From positions 92,464 to 156,463 of the forward strand of contig JAOEUK010000004.1 in NCBI GenBank assembly GCA_028382965.1: a stretch of 64,000 bases of DNA. The letters run 5' to 3'. This DNA comes from Candidatus Puniceispirillum sp. (GTDB lineage Bacteria; Pseudomonadota; Alphaproteobacteria; Puniceispirillales; Puniceispirillaceae). A program made the translations under genes and the position numbers. Of this stretch, positions 17,560 to 27,073 are shown piece by piece (the stretch's first letter is position 1; every line of letters starts with the position of its first letter). The notes beneath the pieces were generated by a model that saw only the letters and a program-made list of their open reading frames with translations, was not told where the DNA came from and made no database searches.

Positions 17560-18461
17560 TCAGTTGTCAAGCGCCATAGTATCCACATATATCTTTAGTA
17601 CCTCAGCTAAGTTATCAGTAGTAGGAGCATTTTCTTGCGTGCCGGCTGCAAGAGGGGTGCAGTTGGCGAGTTCCATTATATCACCTGCACCTTTATGAAA
17701 ATGCGGCGTTACTCCATAGGACTCATATGTCTTTACAATGTCTGCCATTTCAAAAATCCAACGTTTAGCATCTAGTGGAATGTGAGGGACTATTCTTTCT
17801 ATACTCGCTAGAGTGTTTGGCTGGCTTTCGGCTAATTCCCTGAACAGATCTTCACGAGGTCCAGTTAACTCAGCCATTAATGCTACCGCAGCGTATAATG
17901 AAAAAGCACCTTTGGTACTGCTGACATAGACCATTTTCATAGCCGACGCACGTCCAACATCTGTTCCCAAATCAGGAACCACCATGCCGCGGCGATCAAG
18001 CTGTCATAAAAGTGCTGTGTCTCCATCACTGACATATAGTCGAGTATGGCCGGTTTCTTTTAACGGGTTCAGCCCAATGATTCCAGCATCAACAAAATTT
18101 GTTAGCAACCCATCAAAATCTATGACGATTTTCTTACTTGTGTCCGGTGATATGGTGTTGCAATCAACGTAATCTGGATAAGCATCTGCCGCATTCATAG
18201 TGTTGGCAAGAGTTTACGCCTGCGCTACAACATGTTCTGGTGGGAGGATGGAGAGTATTAGATCTGCGTTTTTACTAGTTCTGTCAAAGAGTGCAAATCC
18301 TCATGCCCTGATTTTTTTGCCAGTGCCTTAGTGCGCTGCCTTCTTCTTGCAAGACAGGTTATCACCCGCAATCCATTTTGCCGAAATACGGTTGCACAGC
18401 CATGCCCCATATCGCCGGGCATTAAAATGGCGATTGAATTCAATGTCTTTATTTTTGCCAT
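17560..18461 (-). pseudogene. Broken NAD(P)-dependent dehydrogenase with DUF1932 domain
   Basis: Three pieces in order on the minus strand reconstruct one 6-phosphogluconate/3-hydroxyisobutyrate dehydrogenase-like protein. The N-terminal piece has IAILMPGDMGHGCATVF. After a one-base loss in an A run near 18272, the frame continues ADLILSILPPEHVVAQA; a TAA stop follows near 18212, then the piece ending YVDCNTISPDTSKKIV. A TGA near 18003 interrupts again, and the C-terminal DUF1932 part carries GRASAMKMVYVSSTKG. The two stops and one frameshift are direct readings. It lies 91 bp beyond the end of idi and may receive readthrough. Confidence 0.85.
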
Positions 18462-18552
18462 GGGTGCCGCCTTACGGTTGTTAAAGACGTCTAGGAGCAC
18501 CTATTTAGCAAGGCTTTTGGGTGAAGATAAAAGTACATTTTTATTTTTTTGA

Positions 18553-19599
18553 TTAAAGTGGTGTGTTGTCAATCAATGCTGCTTTTTCACGAAAAACACA
18601 AAGATTTTGTGCTCCTGTGAGAAAAAGGGTGAGATTCATCTGCTTTTTTAGTTGGTCAACAAATGCGCCTAGTCTTTTTACTGAAGGCTTTTTATCACTA
18701 ATCAGAAGTTGTTTTAACATTGGCCCCGCAAGAGATATTATATCCGCCCCAAGCCTGTAGGCGCGCATCGCGTCTAGCCCGTGGCGAACACCGCCTGAAG
18801 CAATGATAAGATTATTTGGACAAGCATTACATGCATTGATCAAACACTCAACTGTAGGCATGCCCCAATCTAAAAAGGGCTCAAAGGTAGCAATATCACC
18901 AACTCGTCGGTTAGACTCTATCCTTGCCCAGTTTGTCCCGCCAAATCCAGCTATATCCACCGCAGCAACCCCACAATCAAATAAATCTTTGGCAATACCG
19001 GCTGATATGCCCGCCCCTACTTCTTTAACTATTACTGGTGCTAAATCCGCTCGCACAAGGGCAGCAATTGCTTTTCGTACGCCACGCCAGTCACACTCGC
19101 CTTCAGGCTGAATTGCCTCTTGCAAAGGGTTTAAATGAATAGCAATCGCATCAGCTTGTAAATCTTCAATCGCTTCCTTCGCAAAATCTAGACCATTAGA
19201 ACGCGCTAACTGAATACCCCCAAGGTTGCTAATAATAGGGATGTTAGGTGCTAGATTACGTAAATTAGCTGCTGTTTGTTTATTTTCTATCGCTGCGCGT
19301 TGAGATCCAACGGCGAAGGCAACTTTTTTGTCTTGTGCTACCATTGCCAGGGCTTGATTGATGGCTTCTGCACGAGGTGTGCCGCCAGTCATCGCGCCAA
19401 TTATCATAGGTGCACTTAAATGTCTGCCCAAGAACTCAGTTGAAAGGTCGATTGAAGCCAAATTCACCTCTGGCAACGCAGAATGGACAAAGTCCATCCT
19501 ATCAAATGAATTGGAGCTGTCTGTGTTGGTCATCAGGTCAAGTGCTAAGTCAATATGCGCGTCTTTACGATTTGCAGCAGGGTCAGATTTCAATGTCAT
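18553..19599 (-). CDS. fni: Type 2 isopentenyl-diphosphate isomerase (FMN-dependent)
   Basis: This 348-residue enzyme interconverts IPP and DMAPP and so supplies the allylic primer for carotenoid synthesis. Family marks are FDRMDFVHSALPEVNL, APMIIGAMTGG (FMN/substrate loop), KEVGAGIS and DIAGFGGTNWARIE. It is FMN/NADPH-dependent and unrelated to type 1 Idi. It is the last gene of the retinal operon, and its ATG overlaps the blh stop by 4 bp. Confidence 0.95.
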   Translation of the reverse strand: MTLKSDPAANRKDAHIDLALDLMTNTDSSNSFDRMDFVHSALPEVNLASIDLSTEFLGRHLSAPMIIGAMTGGTPRAEAINQALAMVAQDKKVAFAVGSQRAAIENKQTAANLRNLAPNIPIISNLGGIQLARSNGLDFAKEAIEDLQADAIAIHLNPLQEAIQPEGECDWRGVRKAIAALVRADLAPVIVKEVGAGISAGIAKDLFDCGVAAVDIAGFGGTNWARIESNRRVGDIATFEPFLDWGMPTVECLINACNACPNNLIIASGGVRHGLDAMRAYRLGADIISLAGPMLKQLLISDKKPSVKRLGAFVDQLKKQMNLTLFLTGAQNLCVFREKAALIDNTPL

Positions 19600-20429
19600 A
19601 ATTTGTGGCCCTTCTCTTTAGCCCTAAAAAACCCATCCACCAGTACCATATGTGGAACCGTAAGTGCGGCAAGCCCAATGAAAATAATTTGTACTAACTC
19701 GGCATGGATATTACCATTATCTATACAAAAAAATGCTACTGCACCAAAACACCAACTCCCTATTGTGTATACAGTTGCCTGTTTAATCAGAGCTTTTGAT
19801 GATGTGGCTGATGATAATACAAGCCAAATTTTGCGCATATGACGGTTTGTGTGAATGAAGCAAAAATAAAAAGCAAAGCCAACTAGTGGTGGCAAAAGTG
19901 CTATCAATGCCGTGATAGCAAGTAATTCAGCAAATCGCCAGCGAAGCAGTCTGTTCTGTAATGCAAGCCCAGCGTATATGATAACGAGAGCCATTATAAT
20001 TGGCGCTGCAAACTCGCTTAGCTGTAGCGCAATATCTGGCGCGCCAAAGGTCAAAATACTAAAAAGTGGAGCTACTTCCGCCTTGTGAAAATAAACAATA
20101 CCAAAAATAGGCATCCCGCCGTGTACAATGACTTGTACAAAAAATGTGATGCCTGATCGATTAATGGTGTCGCCCCAACCAAAGTGAATCATTGAAATTA
20201 TTAAAAATAAACCAAGCATCACACCGGGTAAAGCAATCCACAGAGCAATCACAAAAAAGGTCGTAAAGCAGTAATAGGCAAAAAATTTTATCGAGGTAAA
20301 GCCCGATTTTTTGGCTGAAAGATGAGTTGCAATTGCTCCGTCAAAGGCACCGTGTGGTAGTCCAATCAGCACGACAAACATAAGCGCATAAAGGCTGGTC
20401 ATCTCGAGTGTTAAGAATTCTGCTGTCAT
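19596..20429 (-). CDS. blh: Beta-carotene 15,15'-dioxygenase (Brp/Blh family)
   Basis: This 277-residue integral membrane protein cleaves beta-carotene into two retinal molecules for the opsin. Candidate iron-ligand histidines sit in GLPHGAFDGAI (near residue 25), MIHFGWGDT, HTNRHMRKIW and VPHMVLVDGFF. It has about seven or eight hydrophobic helices. It overlaps crtY by 4 bp upstream and idi by 4 bp downstream, so translational coupling is likely. Its presence completes the retinal pathway within the window. Confidence 0.93.
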   Translation of the reverse strand: MTAEFLTLEMTSLYALMFVVLIGLPHGAFDGAIATHLSAKKSGFTSIKFFAYYCFTTFFVIALWIALPGVMLGLFLIISMIHFGWGDTINRSGITFFVQVIVHGGMPIFGIVYFHKAEVAPLFSILTFGAPDIALQLSEFAAPIIMALVIIYAGLALQNRLLRWRFAELLAITALIALLPPLVGFAFYFCFIHTNRHMRKIWLVLSSATSSKALIKQATVYTIGSWCFGAVAFFCIDNGNIHAELVQIIFIGLAALTVPHMVLVDGFFRAKEKGHKL

Positions 20430-21511
20430 ATTTTCTTACTTTCTTTTGCTGGAAGTAATGCCCGTAAGAAGAGTAATTTTGGCATGGCAAGGATCACTTT
20501 AAACCATATGCTCACACTTGCTTCACCGCTTAAAAACTTGGCAAATTCATCGCCGGTTAAGCTGCTTGCTAAGCTCATAAAGATTTTTGGAGCTAAGGCT
20601 GGGTGGCAACGAATGACGTTAAGGAAGACACCATCCATGAAAATTTCAAAATGGCTATGGGGTCTATTGACAAGAAGTGGTTGACCAGGGCGCGCCGTTG
20701 ATACAATTTGATTAATTTGTTTATGAATGAAGGTAAACGCATAACCACTAGATGGCCTTATGGCTCCACCATTGGCACCAATGCCGGTGAGTGTTGGGTC
20801 GAGCTGTTGTAATTCTGCCAAGGGTATTACACCCTGTTCAATCCGTTTTACAGCGTAATCTTTGCACCCAAGGTTTTTTTCTAGGTATTGAGTTATGGCG
20901 TTTTCATAAAATATTTGCGGCACCAATTTGGTAGAGAAAAGAGTTGATTCGACGAGGGCGTGCCTTGAGGTAAAAGGCAAAAAGTAAATAAAGTGCATCC
21001 CTTGGCTCTGGTCGCATCTAAAGTCCATCAAAATAGCGGTGCTAGGTTCAAATACATCTTTATCACTTTTAACCTCGTGGCCTAAAAAATGCTGAAGCAT
21101 CGTGTTTTCTGGAGTAGCTGGAGTGCGACTGTCGAGAACTTGCTGAGTGCCATATGTGTTTGAATTAGAGCTAAACACCGCTCCAAAATCGATGGCTTGA
21201 GCGCGGCAATGGTTTAACCACTCGTGGCGGCTAATTGCACAATAGGGGTGCTGTTGAGATGATAATTCAACTGTTTTATTGGTGCTGATAATACGCCAAT
21301 GGTTCCAGCTTTTATGTGTCTTAGGCACAACATGAGAGAGCCATGGCATTGCCCAAAATCCCCATGTATGATCGTCTGCTATTCGGTCTTTCTGTTCAAT
21401 TAAAGTAAATTGATGCGAATTAAATTCGTTTGAACGCGCGGCGAGTGATAAGCTCGCACAACCGCCTCCAAGCAATGTAACGGGCATTTTTTTTTGTTGT
21501 TCATCTGACAT
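20426..21511 (-). CDS. crtY: Lycopene beta-cyclase (CrtY)
   Basis: This 361-residue flavoprotein closes both ends of lycopene to beta-carotene. The N-terminal dinucleotide motif is LLGGGCASLSLA and the family motif DDHTWGFW is near residue 45. GANGGAIRPSSGYAFTFI, near residue 240, matches the cyclase signature. The start at 21511 overlaps the crtB end by 11 bp, and the stop overlaps the blh start. The C-terminal end MPKLLFLRALLPAKESKKI is typical. Confidence 0.95.
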   Translation of the reverse strand: MSDEQQKKMPVTLLGGGCASLSLAARSNEFNSHQFTLIEQKDRIADDHTWGFWAMPWLSHVVPKTHKSWNHWRIISTNKTVELSSQQHPYCAISRHEWLNHCRAQAIDFGAVFSSNSNTYGTQQVLDSRTPATPENTMLQHFLGHEVKSDKDVFEPSTAILMDFRCDQSQGMHFIYFLPFTSRHALVESTLFSTKLVPQIFYENAITQYLEKNLGCKDYAVKRIEQGVIPLAELQQLDPTLTGIGANGGAIRPSSGYAFTFIHKQINQIVSTARPGQPLLVNRPHSHFEIFMDGVFLNVIRCHPALAPKIFMSLASSLTGDEFAKFLSGEASVSIWFKVILAMPKLLFLRALLPAKESKKI

Positions 21512-22424
21512 GAGGAAGGCCCTTCAACACATGATGCAGGTCAGTATTGTGTCGAGCAATGGGGCGCCAGCGCTGTGATAGACTTCTAAGCGCCTTGATA
21601 CTGCAAATCAGTTTTGTAAAACGGCTAGTCACCTCTCGGCCTTGATGCCAAGCGTAATCTTTTTTGGATAGCTGAATACCAATTTCGCGGTACACAAGAG
21701 CAGCAACTGCGATTGATATATGTGCCCGAATTGGAAGATAGGTAAGGCCTGCCATCCCACTTTTGTAATATGTGTCTGCAAGTAATAAAAGTTTCTCAAG
21801 AGCGGCATAAATTGGGAGTGCTGCTTTATCTGATGGGGTTTTAGCAAATATCAAAATTTGAGATGGCTCTAACTTGCCAACCCAGCTTTCTGGTAGATAA
21901 CGGCGATCCATTGTTGCGTCTTCTAAAATATCGCGAGCAATGTTAGTTAGTTGCATAGCGATACCTAGGTCAATTGCATGGTCTAGTGCTCTGTCATCAC
22001 TACAGTCCAAGACATCACACATAAGAATCCCAACAGTGCCTGCAACATGGTAAGCATATCGCAATAGCTGGCTTTCAGAAGTGAACCTAACAAGCCTTTG
22101 GTCACTTAGTAGACCATCGATCAATGCAACAATTACATCTCGTGAGAACTGGCGTTCAGCAAGAAAAGTCTGGTGGGTTAACATTAGGGGATCAAGAGCC
22201 TTGCCGATGGTTGATAGATCTTTACGGATTCCTGAGAGACGCTGAGGGCCATCATCAATATCACCATCAGCCATATCATCAAGAACACGGCAAAATTGAT
22301 AAAGCTGTGCAGCGCTCGTTCCCATGCGGTTGCCAAGAAAACGCCTTGCCCAATGAAAGCTCTTCCCATAGGTGGCCAGAGCTGTTTTAGGTGCTAATGT
22401 TTCACTAGAGTCTGAAGTGACCAT
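21501..22424 (-). CDS. crtB: Phytoene synthase (CrtB)
   Basis: This 307-residue squalene/phytoene synthase joins two GGPP to phytoene. The first aspartate-rich motif is VLDDMADGD near residue 50, and the second is NIARDILEDA near residue 160. Both Mg-binding sites are intact. It lies between crtI (50 bp upstream) and crtY (overlapping) in the minus-strand operon. Confidence 0.96.
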   Translation of the reverse strand: MVTSDSSETLAPKTALATYGKSFHWARRFLGNRMGTSAAQLYQFCRVLDDMADGDIDDGPQRLSGIRKDLSTIGKALDPLMLTHQTFLAERQFSRDVIVALIDGLLSDQRLVRFTSESQLLRYAYHVAGTVGILMCDVLDCSDDRALDHAIDLGIAMQLTNIARDILEDATMDRRYLPESWVGKLEPSQILIFAKTPSDKAALPIYAALEKLLLLADTYYKSGMAGLTYLPIRAHISIAVAALVYREIGIQLSKKDYAWHQGREVTSRFTKLICSIKALRSLSQRWRPIARHNTDLHHVLKGLPHVR

Positions 22425-22474
22425 TGTCCGCCAATTTTACAAGATACATCGATACATCATATTAGCTCACCAAA

Positions 22475-23983
22475 CTATGCCGCGGTGATGGCCAGCTTTT
22501 CTTCATCTTCAATAATTAGGTTTTCAACCACTTTTGCAGAGCACAGAACACCTGGAATGCCGGCGCCTGGGTGCGCTCCTGCAGCCGCAAAATAAAGATT
22601 GGAAATATGCGGATCCCGATTATGAAAGCGAAACCAAGCTGATTGTAAAAATATAGGTGCGATTGAAAACCCTGCTCCATGCATTGATCTATAATCTTTC
22701 TTGAAATCCTCAGGCGTCATGTAGAAGGGGTCTACAATTACTTCATTTAAATTTGGAAGTATTGTGTCCGAAAGTGCATCAATAATCCGCTGCTGCAACA
22801 AGGGGCCAGTCTCTGTCCAGTCAATATCTGCTCGCAGATTGGGCACTGGGCATAATACGTAAAAACTATCACAACCATCCGGGGCAAAACTTTTGTCAGT
22901 TGCCGTTGGACGATGCAGATAAAGAGAAAAATCGTCAGCCAGAATCTTTCGATTAAAGATATCGGCTAATAACTCTTTATAACGTGGTCCCATCCAAATC
23001 GTGTGATGCGCAATATCGTCATAAGTTTTTTTTGTTCCAAAAAACAGCACATACAGCCCCATTGAATATTGGGTTAACGACTCCGGCATTAAGCGTTTTC
23101 TGGTTGCATGTGCCGCTGGCATCATTTGCTTGTAAACTGTTGGTGGGTCACCGTTACAGATTACCCGATCGGCAGGAAAATAGGTTCCATCAGTTGTAGT
23201 TACGCCAACGGCTTGATCGTTTTTTATGTCAATAGAGGCTATATCTGTTTTCAAAATTATATTGACGCCAGAACGTCTTAACAATGCATCTAATTCAGCA
23301 ACTAAGTGTCCTGTGCCTCCCATAGCAAAAAAGACTCCCCATCGTCGTTCAAGGTAATGAATAAGGGCATAGATAGAGGTGGTGCTAAAAGGATTCCCCC
23401 CAACCAAAAGTGGATGAATAGAAAAGGCTTGGCGTAAAAGTGGATGTTTGATGTAACGATTCACAATTCCTGCGACGGACAAGTAGCTTTGTAATTTTAA
23501 CAAGCTTGGAATCTGAGCAAGCATTGCTGTGAATTTTGAAAAAGGTTTATCCGCTAGTTTTTCAAATCCAATTTCAAAAATAGCTTTTGATGTTCTCAGG
23601 AGCCTAGCATAGCCAGCAACATCATCTGCAGAAAAGCGTCGGATTTCGGCATTAGTGTCTTCAACAGAAGGGCGGTAGTCAAATTGTTCACCGGTATGAA
23701 AATAAAAACGGTACCAAGGATCAAGTGACCGAAACTCGACATAATCCTCGCGCTTTTCACCAAAAAGACTAAATAACTCATCAAATAAAAAGGGAGCGGT
23801 TATAACAGTTGGGCCAGCATCGTGTTTAAACCCGCCACGCTTAAAAACTTGAGCTCGGCCACCAATCTTTGCTAGCCGGTCAAGTAACGTGACATCATAT
23901 CCACGGGCTCGCATGCGGAGGGCAGCAGCAATTCCACCAAATCCTGCACCTATTACAACAACTCTACCCTTAGAAGTTAGCAA
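22475..23983 (-). CDS. crtI: Phytoene desaturase (CrtI)
   Basis: This 502-residue FAD enzyme performs the desaturation steps from phytoene to lycopene. The N-terminal FAD motif VVVIGAGFGGIAAALRMR is present, DAGPTVITAPF follows near residue 55, and the C-terminal signature is AAAGAHPGAGIPGVL. Length is normal for bacterial CrtI. It begins 54 bp after the crtE stop and ends 50 bp before crtB. Confidence 0.96.
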   Translation of the reverse strand: MLTSKGRVVVIGAGFGGIAAALRMRARGYDVTLLDRLAKIGGRAQVFKRGGFKHDAGPTVITAPFLFDELFSLFGEKREDYVEFRSLDPWYRFYFHTGEQFDYRPSVEDTNAEIRRFSADDVAGYARLLRTSKAIFEIGFEKLADKPFSKFTAMLAQIPSLLKLQSYLSVAGIVNRYIKHPLLRQAFSIHPLLVGGNPFSTTSIYALIHYLERRWGVFFAMGGTGHLVAELDALLRRSGVNIILKTDIASIDIKNDQAVGVTTTDGTYFPADRVICNGDPPTVYKQMMPAAHATRKRLMPESLTQYSMGLYVLFFGTKKTYDDIAHHTIWMGPRYKELLADIFNRKILADDFSLYLHRPTATDKSFAPDGCDSFYVLCPVPNLRADIDWTETGPLLQQRIIDALSDTILPNLNEVIVDPFYMTPEDFKKDYRSMHGAGFSIAPIFLQSAWFRFHNRDPHISNLYFAAAGAHPGAGIPGVLCSAKVVENLIIEDEEKLAITAA

Positions 23984-24037
23984 GTTGTTCAGTCCCGTTC
24001 ATTGCGGAGTTCGTTGAAAAGCACCATTGGCTGCAGC

Positions 24038-25060
24038 TCACGCATTTTTATTGTTGCTGGCAGCAGTGCATGTTTGTAAAATCAGCCCATGGACAGGCGT
24101 GGCTACTTTGGAGATCTCAACTGGTAAGTGGCTTGCCTTTCGAGCGGCGCGATTCAGTGTTGAAAACATTCGGTTTGATGCGGTCTTGATGGCAGGGGAA
24201 TCTATGATTCTTCGGCACCATTTTGACAAATCGTTTGTGTCACCACTTCGATACCAGTTTTTAAAGGACGTTTTATCCTCATCATTAAGATCATCCACAT
24301 AAGAAAGGGTAACTGCATTCGGGGCCCTACGAGCTAGGTCTCCAGCAATTAATTTTGCGCCGTCACTGCCATAGAAATTAGATATGTCATTACTGATTTG
24401 ATAAGCTTCACCAAGATCGCGAAAATAAGCCGAAATTGGTTGTTCGGTTTTATGATCTCCAGCCATGACAGCAATGCCCTGCAATGGCGCTGTTAAAAGT
24501 GGCGCAGTTTTGTCAGCAGCAATCGTTAAGTAGGTGTTCCAGTTGAGGCCACCGTCCCATTCAAATTCCATTGCTTCACCAGCAGTTGTGCGTGACATGT
24601 GTTGTGCTAAAATTTTTAACAATCTCGGTGTATTAGAGATTTCCGCGGCTTCAGAGGCAAATTCGAAGGCTAACGCAATCAACCAGTCACCTAGTGTTAA
24701 AGCTACATTGCGGCCAAATTTTGTCCACACTGCCTGTTGCCCTCGTCGCTGTGTGTCCCCGTCGCAAATATCATCATGAATCAGTGAAGCGTTGTGTAAA
24801 ACTTCAACAGCTGCAGCCCAACGCAAAGCTGCAGCATGGTTGACATTTAAAATCTCCGCTCCTTGCATTGCCATCTTAGAGCGGAGTAATTTTCCTGGTT
24901 TGTTGAAATGGTGCACTGCTGCTTTTGCCAAAGGCTTGTTATGTTCAGGCAGTCGACTAATTATCAAGCTATGGACTGTAGTAGTTTTGGATGAGCAGAG
25001 TGCTGTAGATGATAAGGATTTTTCAAAATTAGTTTTTTGCAATGTCCGCAATTCATTCAT
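24038..25060 (-). CDS. crtE: Geranylgeranyl diphosphate synthase (CrtE)
   Basis: This 340-residue trans-prenyltransferase is the first carotenoid-committed enzyme. The first aspartate-rich motif is SLIHDDICDGD near residue 95. The second is altered to SNDISNF (residues about 225-231), where family members usually have DDxxD. CrtE from other proteorhodopsin cassettes can also be divergent here, so activity is likely but chain length should be checked. The C-terminus is long and ends in a cysteine/asparagine-rich tail. It is separated from the opsin by a hairpin terminator. Confidence 0.9.
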   Translation of the reverse strand: MNELRTLQKTNFEKSLSSTALCSSKTTTVHSLIISRLPEHNKPLAKAAVHHFNKPGKLLRSKMAMQGAEILNVNHAAALRWAAAVEVLHNASLIHDDICDGDTQRRGQQAVWTKFGRNVALTLGDWLIALAFEFASEAAEISNTPRLLKILAQHMSRTTAGEAMEFEWDGGLNWNTYLTIAADKTAPLLTAPLQGIAVMAGDHKTEQPISAYFRDLGEAYQISNDISNFYGSDGAKLIAGDLARRAPNAVTLSYVDDLNDEDKTSFKNWYRSGDTNDLSKWCRRIIDSPAIKTASNRMFSTLNRAARKASHLPVEISKVATPVHGLILQTCTAASNNKNA

Positions 25061-25090
25061 TGGTTGCTTCCATCTACTGCTTTAAAGAGA

Positions 25091-25127
25091 ATAAAAAATA
25101 AGGGGTGACTAGATAACCAGTCACCCC
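25091..25127 (-). terminator. Hairpin terminator/attenuator between opsin and crtE
   Basis: Stem 25119-25127 with 25102-25110 (GGGGTGACT/AGTCACCCC) has nine perfect pairs and an 8-base loop. On the minus strand it is followed by UUAUUUUUUAUU. It begins 10 bp after the opsin stop, so most opsin transcripts would end here and only some would read into crtE. Confidence 0.8.
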
Positions 25128-25136
25128 CTTCATTAT

Positions 25137-25916
25137 TTATTTGCTTTCTGAGGTCGCAGCATTGGCTGCAGCCCAGATGATGCCTACGAAGGCTATTTTA
25201 TTTACAACATCAGCGACGTTGTAAATTACGTTCAATGTTACAGCGTCGGCAGAACCATTTAGGTAGCCTAAGAAGTAACCTAGCGGATAGATTGCCCAAC
25301 CCACTGTAACAATTAGACGCATTGTGCCAAAGGCTGACTGAACCCCTGCTGGTGCTGACTCTGAAGAAACCTTGCCAGCTTCACCAAGAAAGATTTCATA
25401 CAAGATGTAACCCCATCCGAGCATACCAACGATAAATGCTGGCCACGCTGGTGCAAGGCCTGCTTCACCCATATAGCCAGCTATCAACATAACAAGTGAG
25501 CCGACCATCAAGCGCCAGAAGACGCCGGAACTTACAACTGTTACTGCAGCTAAGATAAAGTAGAATTCCACCATTTGGAGAGGAACAGTAATTAACCAAT
25601 CTACATAACGATAAACGGTTGGTGTCGCACCGGACGAAACCCATACGTCTCTCATGTAGAAATAGTGAACTGCTGCAACCAAAGTGACAAGAGCGCCAAC
25701 TGTTAGTGACGTCCTCCACTTACCACCCATACGCGCAGCTTCCATGAGGAAGAAAACGGTAGCGGCAACCATGGCCATTGAAATAGTCCAGAAAGATATG
25801 CCCACATAGTCGTTAGACTCGAGCATAGTTGTGGCAGCATTAGCGCTTACTGGTAGAAGTGTTAACGCCGCTGTTGCCAAAGAGGCTTTGATGCCCCTTA
25901 TAGATAGAAAACTCAT
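25137..25916 (-). CDS. Proteorhodopsin, blue-tuned, proton-pump type
   Basis: This 259-residue opsin has a cleavable signal peptide (cut after about residue 27, VSANA) and seven helices. Key residues using this numbering: proton acceptor D106, T110, donor E117, H84 (the H75 equivalent) and Schiff-base lysine K240. D-T-E is the proton-pump triad. Residue 114, in TVPLQMVEF, is glutamine and corresponds to position 105 of the reference eBAC31A08 protein; glutamine there gives blue absorption (about 490 nm in the family). The ribosome site GGAGGG lies 7 bases before the ATG. It heads the retinal operon. Confidence 0.97.
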   Translation of the reverse strand: MSFLSIRGIKASLATAALTLLPVSANAATTMLESNDYVGISFWTISMAMVAATVFFLMEAARMGGKWRTSLTVGALVTLVAAVHYFYMRDVWVSSGATPTVYRYVDWLITVPLQMVEFYFILAAVTVVSSGVFWRLMVGSLVMLIAGYMGEAGLAPAWPAFIVGMLGWGYILYEIFLGEAGKVSSESAPAGVQSAFGTMRLIVTVGWAIYPLGYFLGYLNGSADAVTLNVIYNVADVVNKIAFVGIIWAAANAATSESK

Positions 25917-25933
25917 TTGGATCCCTCCGTTAA

Positions 25934-25962
25934 GTATTACTCATCCCCCGTGCAACCGGCAA
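25934..25962 (-). promoter_or_regulatory. Candidate promoter for proteorhodopsin
   Basis: On the minus strand TTGCCG (25957-25962) and TAATAC (25934-25939) are 17 bp apart and just upstream of the ribosome site. The -10 box matches consensus only partly, and it would give a very short leader. The region from 25963 to 26212 is AT-rich and could hold other promoters. Confidence 0.25.
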
Positions 25963-26311
25963 GAACTTGCGCTTAAATTTCGGCCACACGGTATGATTAC
26001 GAATTTTTTCTGCCTTTAAATCAAGATCAAAAAAACAGGCTTGACCAAGAATACAAATTTATTGATAAATTTCAATTAATTAATAGATATCAAAATCCTT
26101 TTGCGATTTTAGCAAAAATCAATATTTATCATATATTGTTTTTGATTTGAACTACATATTGATTTAAACCGCATCAGTTTAATACTGACGCAAAGATTTT
26201 GAGACGAGGTAATTGTCAGCGTTGCATTTCTTTATTAGTGTTTTGTGCCTTTCAGTAAATTTGACTTTCATTGAATTTAATCGATATTTGTCGTTTTTTA
26301 GGATTAATAAA

Positions 26312-27073
26312 TTGAATAGCTTTGTTCTACTTTTGCCGTCTACAGTAACGTTACCTGATGCAGGGCTTCTAATTGTTGCTAGTCTTTTTACTTCATTTAT
26401 AACCGCAGCTTTCGGTATTGGTGGGGGTGTGACTTTGATTGCGCTTTTGGCCCTGCTATTGCCACCAATTGCGCTTATTCCTGTTCATGGAGTTGTTCAA
26501 TTAGGTTCGAACGGTGGTCGCGTAGCCATAATGGCAAAAGACGTTTCATGGCGACCAATTCTGCCTTTTATGATTGGTGCTGTGATCGGTGCTAGCATTG
26601 GGGGGGCAGTGGTGGTCCAGCTACCATCTTGGTTAGTGCAATTGGCCCTTGGGATCTTTATCATCTGGGTGGTTCTGGTTAAAATGCCTCCAATTCAGAA
26701 GCGGTATGTCTTTTTAGGGGGTGTCATTTCTAGTTTTTTGACTATGTTTTTTGGTGCCACTGGAAATTTCATAGCGGCTATAGTCAAAAGCATGAATCTT
26801 GAGCCGGTTCCGCATGTTGCAACTCATTCTATGATGATGACAATTCAGCACTTTATCAAAGTGCTAATTTTTGGAATTGTAGGTTTTCAGTTTGGACCCT
26901 ATTTGCCTTTGATTGGTGCCATGCTGATTAGTGGTTTTGTTGGTACTATAATTGGCCGCCAATTTTTAACCAAAGTAGGTGGCCGGTATTTCAAGCAGGT
27001 ATTAAATGCTATTTTGTTTCTTGCCGCGGCGCGATTAATTTGGGCTGGGTTAGCTGGGCTGCTTGAAATTTAA
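26312..27073 (+). CDS. TauE/SafE family membrane permease
   Basis: This protein has about eight hydrophobic segments. The first half has FGIGGGVTLIALLALLLPP and PVHGVVQLGSNGGRV, and the second-half repeat has FFGATGNFIAAIVK and HVATHSMMMTIQH, the internal duplication typical of TauE/SafE. The family exports or imports sulfur-containing or other organic anions. There is no good ATG start; TTG at 26312 has AGGA eight bases ahead and gives 253 residues, while TTG at 26213 gives 286. It diverges from proteorhodopsin. Substrate unknown. Confidence 0.8.
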   Translation: MNSFVLLLPSTVTLPDAGLLIVASLFTSFITAAFGIGGGVTLIALLALLLPPIALIPVHGVVQLGSNGGRVAIMAKDVSWRPILPFMIGAVIGASIGGAVVVQLPSWLVQLALGIFIIWVVLVKMPPIQKRYVFLGGVISSFLTMFFGATGNFIAAIVKSMNLEPVPHVATHSMMMTIQHFIKVLIFGIVGFQFGPYLPLIGAMLISGFVGTIIGRQFLTKVGGRYFKQVLNAILFLAAARLIWAGLAGLLEI

